This document shows positions 32,420-42,877 of a stretch of 64,000 nt of DNA, in pieces. Source of the stretch: Costus lasius (lineage: Eukaryota > Streptophyta > Magnoliopsida > Zingiberales > Costaceae). Position 1 is the first letter of the stretch. Each line of letters begins with the position of its first letter. Below the pieces are notes generated by a model that saw nothing but the letters and a program-made list of their open reading frames with translations, did not search any database and was not told the origin of the DNA. Where the stretch lies: positions 85,968,665 to 86,032,664 of the forward strand of contig CM050453.2 in NCBI GenBank assembly GCA_027563935.2, given 5' to 3'. The position numbers and the translations under genes are program-made.

Positions 32420-33230
32420 ACCATGATTGTACGAAGACGCAGAATCACGCCGCCTACCCCCGAAGAATATTAGTTAGGAGTTTGTTACCTTTCGTCTTTA
32501 GCCGCAGCTTGACCACTTAGTGGCCTGTGGGAGTAGGTAGTTTGTTAAAGTTGAGTGTCTTGTGTGTATTTTGTCTTGTTCCCACCCCTCTATTCTATAA
32601 AATAGGAGGTTGGGCTAGTGTATTCGGCAGTTCTCTTGGAGTGGAGAGACCTCCTGGTGAGTTAGAGTCGCCAGCATTTGTAGAAGTCGAGCCGGAGCCT
32701 CGCCTTCGTTGTTGTTCGGGTCGAGGACGCCTCGATTCCAAGTTGTTTTAGCTTTCTGATTGGAGTAAATCCCACCCATCCGGTGAGTCAGGTTCGCTTG
32801 TTTCTTTACGAGTTATCACTGTACTTTTCTCCTTCCTTTCACCCCTCCCATCCGCCATCAGAGGCGTGGTCGGAGTCCTTGTGTTCCTTTGGTTTTGTTT
32901 CAGCTTCAAGGCCGGCAAGCCCGCCCTGCGCGATTGCTGCATCCCCGTGTGGCTCAGCTTAAAAGTGCCAAGAGAGCTGCGAGGATTGAGAAAAAAATTG
33001 CTGCGAGTTTAGTGTGTTGCGTTACTAGTTGGGTGCCGTCGCTTTTCATTCGCATTAGTATTGCCCTAATCGAGTTTGTCGTTGTTTTCGTTGCGCTTTC
33101 TACCAAATTTCCTGCACTTTCTGAAGCAATTTTCCTTCCCTCGTCTCACGACCCTCTCCCGTTTTACGTGCATTGTGTAAAACCCCTAGAGTACGGCTTA
33201 AGGACCCTCCCTCCTATTGGCGCTTCATCA
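31534..33230 (+). repeat. HGQ-2 3' LTR (1697 bp)
   Basis: Starts TGATGCAGGAGCAATCGGGC, ends CGCTTCATCA, then the duplication TTCCT. The first half is coding tail rich in CACGGCC/CCGTG. The second half has a TATA box and a leader-like region. Confidence 0.93.
32595..32604 (+). promoter_or_regulatory. TATA box in HGQ-2 3' LTR
   Basis: CTATAAAATA about 175 bp after the tail frame stop at 32419, the same relative place as in HGQ-1 and the HGQ-group solo LTR. Confidence 0.6.
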
Positions 33231-33235
33231 TTCCT

Positions 33236-33362
33236 CCACTGCAACATGGCACCGCCACCACCACGAGAAGAGGATGAAGACGCCGATGATACCATCCACG
33301 TCTCTGATTCCTCCGAAGAAGTTGACGACGATGACGACAACCCGGCTGAGTGCAGTGAGTAG
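33236..33362 (+). pseudogene. ATHILA-ORF1-like protein, part 2 (acidic C-terminus)
   Basis: Once the HGQ-2 insertion and one TTCCT copy are set aside, the frame from 26217 continues here without a shift. It encodes a proline patch, then REEDEDADDTIHVSDSSEEV and a run of five Asp, ending at TAG 33360-33362. The in-phase rejoining shows that the insertion split a single coding region. The IHVSDSSEEV followed by acids looks like a phospho-regulated SUMO-interaction motif, but that is only a pattern match. Confidence 0.65.
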
Positions 33363-33565
33363 GACTGCACTTTAGTAAGTCTTCCCCCACCTATTTTGAT
33401 ACATATCTATACTATATGCATCGAGGACGATGCACCATTTTGCTTTGGGGGAGATTTGCATATTTTTATAGGTCGTCGTGGCAAATTTTATGCTTTGATG
33501 ATGCAATGTTATACGTACTGTTATGGTAAACTTTATGCTGTTTAAAACTGCTGCTACTGATGTGC
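33363..33565 (+). other. ATHILA-type internal 3' region with polypurine tract
   Basis: Contains CATCGAGGACGATGC followed by TTTGGGGGAGA (tract at 33447-33454). In ATHILA/Tat elements a GAGGACAATG-type motif followed by TTTGGGGG marks the stretch after the last ORF. The E LTR begins about 110 bp later, so the tract is not immediately adjacent to the LTR. Confidence 0.5.
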
Positions 33566-34154
33566 TGTTAATAACATTGTTTGGGAGGTGCGTACGTCGA
33601 TACTTCGTATCGGGGTGTAGTTCCTCAATGTTGTTACAACACAAATCAGATTTTTCTCCGTGACTTATGACAAATGCATATCAGTTTTAAGGATATTTTC
33701 CCAAATTTAAATATCCAACACATCACAAGGCCGAATATTTTTCAAATCGAATATCCAACACGCCGTAAGACCGGATATTTTAGAAATCAAATTATCCAAC
33801 ATGCCGCAAGGTCGGGTAATTTTCTCAAATCAATCATCCAACACACCGCAAGGCCGGATAATTTAATCAAATATCCAACACGCCGCAAGGCCGGATATTT
33901 TTCAAATCGAATATCTAACACGCCGCAAGACCGGATATCCTTACCCAACACGCCATTGGGGCTGAGTAATTTCTCAAATTTAAAATCCAACACGCCGCAA
34001 GACCGGATATCTTTACCCAACAAGCCGTTGAGGTCGGGTAAATTCTCAAATCAAATATCCAACAAACTGCAAGGCCGGATATCTATACCCAACAAGCCAT
34101 TTAGGCCGGGTACTTTCTCCAATTGAATATCCAACAAATTGCTGAGGCCGGACA

Positions 34155-34580
34155 TTTCACAAGTTCAAATGCTCACAAGTCGTCAAGACCGAGCACATGT
34201 TGAATTCAAATGCTCACAAGTCGTCAAAGACCGCACATGTCGAATTCAAATGCTCACAAGTCGTCAAGACTGAGCACATGTTGAATTCAAATGCTCACAA
34301 GTTGTTAAGACTGAGCACATGTTGAATTCAAATACTCATAACTCGTAAAGACCGAGTACATGTCGAATTCAAATGCTCACAAGTTGTTAAAGCCGAGCAC
34401 ATGTTAAATTCAAATACTCACAAGTCGTTAAGACCGAGCACATGTCAAACTCAAATGCTCAGAAGTCATCAAGACTGAGCACATATTAAACTCAAATGCT
34501 CACAAGTCGTCAAGACCAATCATATGTCGAATTCAGATGCTCACAAGTCATCATGACCGAGCACATGTCAAATTGAATAT
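34155..34580 (+). repeat. Tandem array: CTCACAAGTCGTCAAGACCG units (E right copy)
   Basis: About ten units matching the array at 22828-23255, with small unit-level differences. Confidence 0.9.
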
Positions 34581-37170
34581 CCAACAAGCAATTGAGGCCA
34601 GATATCTTCTTAGACACAAATCATCCAAGTTGACAAAGACTTCTCTCTTTTTTCATGTTTATTTCTGAGCTCATCATGTATTTTTGTTTTAATATTTAAT
34701 GAATCATGTTGTTCAGCCATTTTATTTTTATTTTTTTTTCATAACATAGATCTCTCAATCAAAAGTACTTGACTTCTAGGGGTAATTAACAATGAGTGTT
34801 TGCGCTCATTGGAAGCCAGAACCCATTAAAATAAAAAGCCTTATTAATTTACTGTGAATTTAAAAAGGTCCATACATATTAATCACATAACCAAAAATGA
34901 TCTCATATTTTATCAAGGTGTATCAATAGTATTCCCAACTAGGGTACTATTAGGTTGTCTTTGAATAACATTAGGGCTACCAAGTATTTGACACAACACT
35001 AAGTTGACAATGAAAATACTAGACTAAGAGTGTAGCTTATAATTAAGGGTATTTAGCCACAACTCAATGATTACATGATACTAATATCTAATGTATTTTT
35101 TATATAATTGATTATTTTAGTATTCTTGGTACAAGCATGTAGTATGATTTTGTACTATTGAGAAAATAGTTTAGCCGACCAACCAATGACGTCTGACATA
35201 GATATAGCTCATGGATATGTTTTTTGGACTTCATTAACTTTATGTTATTGTTACTTGTTACATATAAACAGTTTCACAATGTTATATGCTAAACTGTTCT
35301 AGACTAGATTTGATGCTTTATGTATGTAACCAACATGGGAGATCAATTTCCAAATCTCTACAGCTATCATTAGGTTATCTTCATTGTTGCGATACCTGTG
35401 TTGTTTTCATCTTCAGGAGTATACTCGCGCTGTTGTTGTTCGAGAATAAGATGATACCAACTATCAAGTGTTTGATGTAATGTTCGTAGAATCATGCAAT
35501 GAGGGCACATGTGACTCTTATTTTACATTCTTCCACCAGTTAGCATAACGACCACTTTTAATATTTATTGTGTCAATGGCGCTGTTGACACAGATTTATA
35601 TAGCGTTTCAAGCATGATTTTACAGTCGAAATCATGTCTAGGTTTTCTACCTCATTATTGCCTTAATTGCCTTACATCTATGGAATCTACACCTCTCTGG
35701 GTATTTCACGTTTTTAGGTCAAAACGACCATAAAGAGAGTGGATTCTAGTACTTTTGTGGCAGAGGGGCTTCTTCTAATTCAAAATGATCCTAACTAGAA
35801 GTTTTCGGAGTCATTGAGGCCTTTGTTGGAAATCACGACCGGGTCGCGATCAGAATCAAGCCTGAGACTCATCTCCGCACTTAAGCTGCAATTGATAAAT
35901 CACGACTGGGTCACGACCAAATTCATGCCTGAGATCGCGGACTTGTCTGTTACGAAATTACGATTTTTTACCCAGATTTCTTTGACCTAACCTATCACCC
36001 CAACAGGAAGCCGGCTATCCCTAGCTCAGGGTTCCCCAGGGAGATAACAATATTAATAGGAACCAGAGAACTGCAACAATCCAATATCATTTATTAAATA
36101 ATAATCCAAACTTTAACATTAGAAGTCTTATAATACAATCTCTAAAACATACTTTTCAATTTGTAATTATATCAACTGAAATAAAAATACAAAAGACAAA
36201 CTATCTCAACTTGGGCTGGTATGCTATCTACTCTATCCCTCCCAGAAGCTAACTCTGCACCTGAAAGAGTTGCAAAGGAAGTTAGCAAAATGCTAAGTAG
36301 GAATCAACAAGTATGGTGAGGGAGTCAAATAACAAGATAATTTAATGACTCAAACAGCAATATACAAATAATATACAGAATGCCATGTAAATCATCAAGC
36401 TGGCCAACATATCTCAATTAAGAGCCGCATTCATTTTTAGAGTGTTTCCACTGTTGCTCATGCAATGGAACGACTGTCTTAAACAGCCCGGTAGGTTGCG
36501 TCCAACCCTGATATCCGTAGTATTTTCCTGAGGACAACTAGCGGTGCCCTAATTGGCAAACAGATAGTCCGATATGCATCAGAACTATAAAACACATAAA
36601 CAGGCCACTGGAGAATAAATCATTCAGTCCAGAGGTCAATATATATTACGACTTTAACATAATGAATATTCAACTGTTCCACATACTCATGTGTTAATAT
36701 CACAGATATATAACTGTTCAATCATGCTCATTTGCCAATATATCAGATATCTCAAAACAGCTTTGTTAATCATGCGTACAGAAACAGAATATGACCAATG
36801 AATAAGATAATTGAGGTCAACTGAATTTCAGAAAGAAATCAAGCAGACGGAGCAATTAGATATCAGTGTCAATCAATTCTAACATATGCATCATACATCA
36901 AACCAAAGGATTAAGCAGCAAATCCTATAATTATTGGCACTATAAGAAAGGAGTAGAGTAAGATTCCTACCTCAATTGCTGTTATCCTGAATCCTTTTGA
37001 AAAGTCAACAAGTTGTTTATCAAACGATGCAAGCCGACTAGTGGGTCAATCACTCTGTAATATAAATTTGTACATAAACTGACAGAGTCATGGATGCCTA
37101 TGAGGACGGCCTGTTCCCTCCAGAAGACACTTGGCGAGACTCCCCATAACTGGAGGAAGAAACCTCATGA

Positions 37171-38082
37171 ATTTCGGCGCAAAATGAGCCCTGCAGATCT
37201 CAGCACAGCCAGCCCGTGTTCCCAGACACGGCCGTGACACGGTTGACCACAAGCGCGAACGTCGACATAGCCTCCGCCACAGCCGTGCCACAGCCCGTGC
37301 CCGCTTCGGCCGAATTTCCAGCGGCCCATCACGGCCGTGCTCCCCGACACGGCCAAGCCGTGTTTACCGAGACCGAGGACTTCATGGCCCCAGCTTTGTC
37401 CGTGCCTTCACCCATGAACATCTCGGGAAAAGTTGTCACCTCCAAACACGGCCGTGCCGCCCAACACGGGCAAGTCGTGATCAGCACACTGCCTGGCATC
37501 TTCAGCGACCCTCAACATGGGCCGGCCGTGACCAGGGACATGGCCGTGCCCAAGCCTTCTATGGAATTCGACATCAAAATACGGGGCCATGATGTTCGTC
37601 ACGGTACTACCGTGAAACCTGCTCAACATCAACACAGCCAGCCCGTGTTCCTAGACACGGCTGTGACACGGTCGACCGACACCGCGAACGCGGACACGCC
37701 CAGGGACACGGTCGTGCCTCTTCCCATGTCCGCCGCGACCCGAGATCCAGGCGCCGAACACGGCCGTGACGACGAGCACAGTCTGGCCGTGTTCAGCCCC
37801 AGGAAATGCAAAGGTACAATTCGTCATCCGGTTCGACACTCGCAACGGTCCTCGCATCCTCCGGACCGTTTTGTGGGGCTGGTAAGCCCCTCATCCGCCA
37901 CAACTTGCCCCGTCCAGTCCATCCACGAGGCCTCACCTACATCTTCGGAGCCCATTCAGCCCATGGTCACTCTCCCTCGAGGACCCCCACCGGACGCCAC
38001 CACCGACCGCTACAACAACCGGGTCCTCAACTCGGCCCAAGAGACCGCCACTAATGTGCAGAACCAGCCCACAATCAGCTGA
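37171..38082 (+). CDS. Open LTR-encoded tail of an HGQ-group element (solo LTR)
   Basis: The frame is open for 303 codons from just after a TGA at 37168-37170 to the stop at 38080-38082, with no upstream pol because only the LTR remains. It shows SQPVFPDTAVTR, HHGRAPRHGQAVF, SKHGRAAQHGQVV and HSQPVFLDTAVTR, then a basic segment (RHSQRSSHPPDRFVGLVSP), and ends with NSAQETATNVQNQPTIS. Its parts align with the LTR tails at 6170-7073 and 31534-32419. It has no known domain. Whether it is ever translated on its own is doubtful; it is the 3' end of a former pol frame. Confidence 0.6.
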   Translation: MSAQNEPCRSQHSQPVFPDTAVTRLTTSANVDIASATAVPQPVPASAEFPAAHHGRAPRHGQAVFTETEDFMAPALSVPSPMNISGKVVTSKHGRAAQHGQVVISTLPGIFSDPQHGPAVTRDMAVPKPSMEFDIKIRGHDVRHGTTVKPAQHQHSQPVFLDTAVTRSTDTANADTPRDTVVPLPMSAATRDPGAEHGRDDEHSLAVFSPRKCKGTIRHPVRHSQRSSHPPDRFVGLVSPSSATTCPVQSIHEASPTSSEPIQPMVTLPRGPPPDATTDRYNNRVLNSAQETATNVQNQPTIS

Positions 38083-38321
38083 TTATGCTGCTTCGTGGTC
38101 ACGTGTTCAGAAATGGTGTAGCCCACCGAAGGCGGCCCGTTCAACGGCCCACACGCCTCAGCTCATGCGCCCCACCCCTTGGCATATTCCCCTGCAGAAG
38201 TTTGTTAGCATGCTGTTTTAGTTTGTTTGAAGGCATATTGACCTTCTTTTAGGTAGTTAGAGGGGTTGGCTTCTCCAACTACCCTCATGTGTTGTGCATT
38301 TGACCCTCATTCCCTCTTGAT

Positions 38322-38329
38322 CTATAAAA
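38322..38329 (+). promoter_or_regulatory. TATA box in the HGQ-group solo LTR
   Basis: CTATAAAA, about 240 bp downstream of the tail frame stop. It is followed by a GGCTGAGGGC leader similar in position to the other two LTRs. Confidence 0.55.
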
Positions 38330-39896
38330 CAGGGCTGAGGGCTTGTGTTGTTTCAGCTTGGTTGTAGTAGTTGCCTTCCCCCACGCGAAGGCCTAGGTCC
38401 TCCAACTCCGCGAAGCTCGCCTAGAGTTCTCTCGTCTTTGTAGTTCGCTATTTCCTGCATTCAATCAAAACACCCGGAGAACCCTCCCCGGGCTCCGGGT
38501 CCTTTTCAAAGACGTTGCGTTCACTTCCTGCATTTCCGACTTCGAGTCTTGGGCCTGCGGATCGCTGCCTCTGTAGCATCGTAGAGGTTCCGGCTGCGCG
38601 CGCTTGCACACGAAAAAAAATTGGCTCTACACAAAGAGGTGAGTAGTTTCCCTTAGCATTTGAGCCGTGTCCCTCCGCTGCATTGGGTTTTGCTCAAGGA
38701 ATATCTGTCTAACCGCGCTTCTCATCGGTTTTCTCGGATTTCTGCGTTCGCTCACATTTTTTACTTCCCTCGCCTCAAGACCCTCTCTTGCTTTCCGCAT
38801 CATCGTCTAGTTCCCCCTAGAGTACGAAATTAAAGATCCACATCCGCTGTGTCATAAACTCTATCAATAATTATCTTAACTTGAAAACCAAGACTACCAA
38901 CATGTAGAACACATCCCTAAACCTAGAGAACCAATCTTAGATCAGGTGAACCGGACCTAAAACTTACTGAACCAGACAGAATTGCAGCGAACCGATCAGA
39001 TTTACTGAACCAAGTCAGATCGATACTTAGAACTTAAATTACACAAAATATACAAAGTCATCTAAAGACACACAGATTACCATTAGATAGGAGAGTTCAT
39101 AAGCTTTCCAACGGCTACCTAAACCGTCCCAGATTCGACCGAATTAGGGTCGAACAGGTCCAAATTTAGGAACTAAACCGAAGTTGGAATTGAATCGCTC
39201 AGTCCAGTTCAAATCAATTTCAAATGTAGCCAGCTGGTTTATTTCCAAATAAACCAGACCAAACCCTAAAATCAAAACCAACCGATCGTTTGCCCGCGCT
39301 GCCCGATCGCCGCCATGCAAGGCCGCTAGACTCGCATCGCAGCTTGCGTCGGCGAGCTTGCGTCGAACCTCGGATTGATTCCAAATTTCTCCAGAAGACT
39401 TCTAACAACGAAACGAAGCTCCTTGACGAACTGCGGCGAGATTTCGATGACCGATCGAAGCTCTCGAAACAGACAAAAGTATCGACGGTGGCGCCGCCGC
39501 CGTCGATACATCAAACAACTCAGATACTCAATAGAACTTTACTAAAACTTCAAGATAGAAGGAATACCTTACTACGACGACGTATCATAGCCCAGAACAG
39601 ATAAATCACCGTCGCCGGTTGCACAGAAGGTGAAGACGACGCGAAGCTCCGGCGAACTCTTCCTGCTTCAATTTCTCCCTTCTAGCGGTGCCGCGCGTCT
39701 CGAAGATACTCCAGGGTTCATGTCTCACTAGGGAGAGCAGAAGCCCTCTAATATAGCCAAGAGATGCGTCCAGGAATAGCAAATCGCCGCCGCCAACTCG
39801 ATCACCAAAAAAGTCGGGGAAGATGATGAGTTGACTCGGCCCAAAACTAGATTCAAATCTTAAATCAAATAAAATCGACACTGTTTTATAATGAAA

Positions 39897-39989
39897 ATGC
39901 GACTCAGCCCAATGGTTGGGCTAAGCCAACCTCGTGGATGCGTCATGGGTTCGAAACCCAGCGAACGCATTTAACGTTTATTTTTTTTT
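39897..39989 (+). other. tRNA-like / SINE-like segment with Pol III box A and box B
   Basis: AGCCCAATGG at 39906-39915 fits the box A core RGYNNARNGG. GGTTCGAAACC at 39948-39958 is a perfect box B, and its flanks (TGGG / CCCA) form a T-arm-like stem. The region is bordered by inverted AATGCG / CGCATT and followed by a run of Ts (39980-39989). A second, poorer version lies at about 40066-40130 and ends in the same GCGAACGCATTT. It looks like a degenerate tRNA-derived SINE head inside the family A LTR, not a functional tRNA. Confidence 0.4.
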
Positions 39990-40129
39990 AAAAAAAATAA
40001 GCCCCCGCAATTTATTTTTTTTAAATAAAATCTGATGCGATTTAATTTCAAATCGTAAAGCATTCCATTGGTTCGGGTGAGTTGCGGCTAAAATGGCGTC
40101 GCAGGTTTGAGCCCTCGCGAACGCATTTT

Positions 40130-40600
40130 AAGTATTACAATATAACTTAATTTTTTTAACCCCTTTAAAAATTCTAAAATTTTTTTAGAAAATCATAAAA
40201 AATTCTAAAATATTAATTCTTAATTTTCTAAAATTTAAAATTTATATTCATAATAGAAAATTCAATTTCAGGTTATAACATAACCTAAGGGAAGCTTAGG
40301 AGTGTTAAGGACCTTTCTCCCCCGTTGACTAAGGAGACATAGAGCAGCTTTTGGCGATAACTTAAGTTTAAGTATTACTATATAACTTAATTTTTTTTAA
40401 CCCCTTTAAAAATTCTAAAAAATTTCCAGAAAATCATAAAAAATTCTAAAATATTAATTCTTAATTTTCTAAAATTTAAAATTTATATTCATAATAGAAA
40501 ATTCAATTTCGGGTTATAACATAACCTAAGGGAAGCTCAGGGGTGTTAAGGACCTTTCTCTCCCGTTGACTAAGGAGGATAGAGCAGCTTTTGGCGATGG
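40130..40600. repeat. Tandem duplication of about 240 bp across an LTR/target junction
   Basis: 40130-40369 and 40370-40600 are near-identical. Each unit holds the last part of the A-type solo LTR, the terminus TATAACA, the TAACC duplication and the start of E LTR flank (CTAAGGGAAGC...GCTTTTGGCGAT). The duplication therefore happened after the LTR inserted. Confidence 0.93.
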
Positions 40601-41164
40601 ATTTGGTCACGAAATCATGATTTCGTGGAGAATGGGCGACTGAAGCTTTGCAGGGTATGGAGGTCGCTGGCAAAAGCTTTTCTTGCTGGAAGTTCACAGC
40701 AGCTACAGCACCTTTGGCAGGGCATGGGGAAGTGAAGAGAGCCGATCAGAGAAGGGAGATAAAAACCCTTCGTTCAAGGGCTGAGAGAGGGGGGATCGCA
40801 CGGAGAGAAAGACTACACTAAGGAAGAGAGGTTGTGCATCAAGCTTCATTGAAGATATTCCTACGTAGATCATCTCAGGGACAGTTTGTAAGAAAAATCC
40901 TTAAGTTATATCTGATTTGCCATGCTCATTTTGTAACCGTATGAAGAATACTGCATTATTTTAGTTTGCTTTGGTAATCTCTACACAAATTTGCACATGC
41001 GTGTATTGTTAAAACCTGCTACTTGTGATTCCATGATTGATATGATAGGCTAAGTTCTAAATCAAGATGTGGGGTAGCCCTTGATGACTTACTAGTTGTA
41101 GTAGTTTAGCTCTATTCGCCAAAACCCATGCTCAGCCTTATGTGTGCACTTCGCCTGCATTACT

Positions 41165-41526
41165 AGAAAGGGTATGCTTGAGCCTTTAATCGCCCCAAGT
41201 GAGGTTAGTTAATCAGCATCTTTAGGAGGAAAACTCGCTTGTAGATCTGTACTTACTTGTGGGGATTATAAGGAGCTTAGATGCAGCGGGGAGACCCCAG
41301 TCCGACTGCACGTCAGAACCATTTGGTTGAGTGTTTATCCATTCCGTTGGCGTGCCATGCCTACGCTGCTCGAAAGGGAGTGTTTGAGCCTTCAATTACC
41401 AAGTGAGGTTTGTTAATCAGCATCTCTAGGAGAAAAACTCGCTTGTAGATCTGTACTTACTTGCAGGGATTATAAGGAACTTAGATATAGCGGGGAGACC
41501 CCAGTTCGACCGTACGTCAGAACCCT
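41165..41526 (+). repeat. Internal tandem duplication in the E right LTR
   Basis: The block from GAAAGGGTATGCTTGAGCC (41165-41327) is repeated with changes at 41374-41526. The left E copy has only one version (about 25309-25450) before it is truncated. Confidence 0.85.
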
Positions 41527-41881
41527 AAGGATTGGACTGATAATCTAGTCTGTGGGAGTGGACGAGATTATTGGAGGGAGCAACCTGCCCGACAGGTAGC
41601 TAAATCCCTTGAATTGATAGGACACTGGTAATAGAGTTTGACTATTCAACTATAAGAAGTCAAAGTGGTGAACCCATATCCTGATGCATCTTTCGTGCAA
41701 TTTCCTCTATTTAACGTTCTTGTGCATTTAATTATTTCATCATCATAAACTTTATTAGTTTCGACATAGTCTAGCTAGCAAATTTGAGATCTGTCGGTAC
41801 TTAGCCCATTAGTTTATGTGGGATTGATATCGTTAGATCCATACACTTGCGGGAAGCCTGTCTACATTTGTGGGCTCTATC

Positions 41882-42086
41882 AGGCGCACACTTTCTAAGG
41901 CCAGCCACCTTTTTGTACAGATGCATTGGGTTCCACCTGATACTTTCTTAAGAATAACAATGCTTCATTCATCTGGAACATACATCATTTTGCACCATAC
42001 TAGTTTCTGAATATTGTTCAGTCAATTTCATAAGCTTAGTATTAAAAGTTGAGGATAGAATTACAATAGTCCTTACTACTAAGCTC
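41882..42086. other. Short spacer between the E LTR and the LINE remnant
   Basis: No ORF or RNA gene is supported here. Confidence 0.4.
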
Positions 42087-42395
42087 TCAGAACTGTTTGA
42101 ACAATTCAGCAATAAAGCTATCACTTTTCCCTAGCTTAAGGCCCCTGATAATCATTGTGATCTCATCCTTAGTAGTAGGTTTACACATGTCCTGATGAAG
42201 GGAGGGTTCAAGAATTGAGAAAGATTCGCTCCCAAGTTTGAGGAAAAGATCAGTATTCATATTATCATTTCTAGTATTACTCGAAAGGGAGATGTGGTGG
42301 TTCCTGTGCCTAGCTCTTATAGCAACACGTTTATGAAACACGCTACTATTTGCATCTCCAAATTTTAGCCAGTTACATTTGGCGAGTGTTTGCAT
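42087..42395 (-). pseudogene. L1-type LINE remnant (endonuclease/RT linker)
   Basis: A 102-codon minus-strand frame with KCNWLKFGDANSSVFHKRV followed by the basic RARHRN, then ITMIIRGLKLGKSDSFIAELFKQF. The W-x-K-x-GD-x-N-x-x-FH motif and the GKSPGPDGF-like stretch (here degenerate) are typical of the region between endonuclease and reverse transcriptase in plant L1 elements. The rest of the element is missing on both sides. Confidence 0.75.
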
Positions 42396-42877
42396 TTGAT
42401 ATTAATAATATGCCTAATAAAGGCTTCAGCGTAGTTAATAAGGCTGATTAATCACTTTCTTCTTTGGGATGAGGAGTGATTTGGCCGCAATCCGTTCAAG
42501 GTTTTGGATTTCCACAAGAATTATCTTTAGGGCCTGTTTGTTCAGGCAGCCCAATTTTATCTTTATTCCAATCAGTCAGAAGTTTTCCAATGTTTAAAAA
42601 TCTTTCGATAATGTCCGCATCAGGAGTATTTTCAGAAATCCAACAGTGAACAATGATGTTATGAACTTCTTGGAATGAATTTCAGAGGGCTTGTATCAGA
42701 TTGGAGACTGTCTTCTTTTAACTTTCTCATTAATAATAAAACATAAAGGGAATTTCCCATAGATTAGTCGCGGCAAAATCCTCTCATATCTTATTTATAG
42801 CATATGAAGAAATGCATAGAAAACTGTAGGAATTTACTGCTAATTACTTCTATAAATTGATGGTTTGCAAATATTCA
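42396..42877. other. Spacer downstream of the receptor-kinase copy
   Basis: No supported gene. The stretch next to 42877 should contain the 3' UTR of the kinase. AGGGCCTGTTTGTTCAGGC near 42531 resembles a DNA-element terminus, but no partner end was found. Confidence 0.4.

Larger units (their letters stand above)
26218..33230 (+). mobile_element. Ty3/gypsy LTR retrotransposon HGQ-2, 5' LTR partly deleted
   Basis: Bounded by TTCCT at 26213-26217 and 33231-33235. The left LTR keeps only its first 879 bp (26218-27096) and is joined straight to gag. The right LTR (31534-33230) is full length at 1697 bp. The internal order is gag, protease, RT, RNase H, integrase on the plus strand. It is a sister family of HGQ-1: proteins align almost throughout, while the non-coding LTR halves have diverged strongly. 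The lost part of the left LTR includes its promoter half and the primer-binding site, so this copy cannot replicate. Confidence 0.95.
37080..38854 (+). mobile_element. Solo LTR of the HGQ group (1775 bp)
   Basis: Flanked by TAAAC (37075-37079 and 38855-38859). Ends TGACAGAG and TGTGTCA. Related to the HGQ-1 and HGQ-2 LTRs by the EDTWRDSP-like start, the HGR/HGQ motif tail, the conserved NSAQE-QPT-S region, a TATA box, and the stretch ending CCCCTAGAGTACG. It is divergent from both, representing a third family. It lies inside the family A solo LTR. Confidence 0.93.
35993..40280 (-). mobile_element. Solo LTR of family A, containing another solo LTR
   Basis: Homologous to the LTR at 52163-54139: AAGCCGGCTATYCCTAGCTC near the start and AGGACAACTAGCGGTGCCCT inside. 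Flanked by TAACC at 35988-35992 and 40281-40285. The empty site is visible in the left E copy. The left terminus is TATCACCCC instead of the TGTCACGCCCC of the complete copy; the right terminus is TATAACA. No internal coding region is present, so it arose by LTR-LTR recombination. Its orientation follows element A (minus). Confidence 0.88.
33566..41881 (+). repeat. Family E LTR, right copy, with nested insertions
   Basis: Begins TGTTAATAACATTG and parallels 22267-25450 including both tandem arrays and the TATA-like GATAAAAA (40758-40765). It is interrupted by the A-type solo LTR at 35993-40280; the left copy provides the empty site (TTTAACCTAACCCTAAGG near 24650). Past 41330 it extends to about 41881 (CTCTATCA), followed by GGCGCAC. 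Without insertions the LTR would be about 3.8 kb. The exact 3' end and an element-wide target duplication could not be fixed. Confidence 0.65.

Noticed and set aside
39897..39975. Functional tRNA gene
   Set aside because: Box B is perfect, but the acceptor and anticodon stems do not pair properly and no sensible anticodon loop can be placed.
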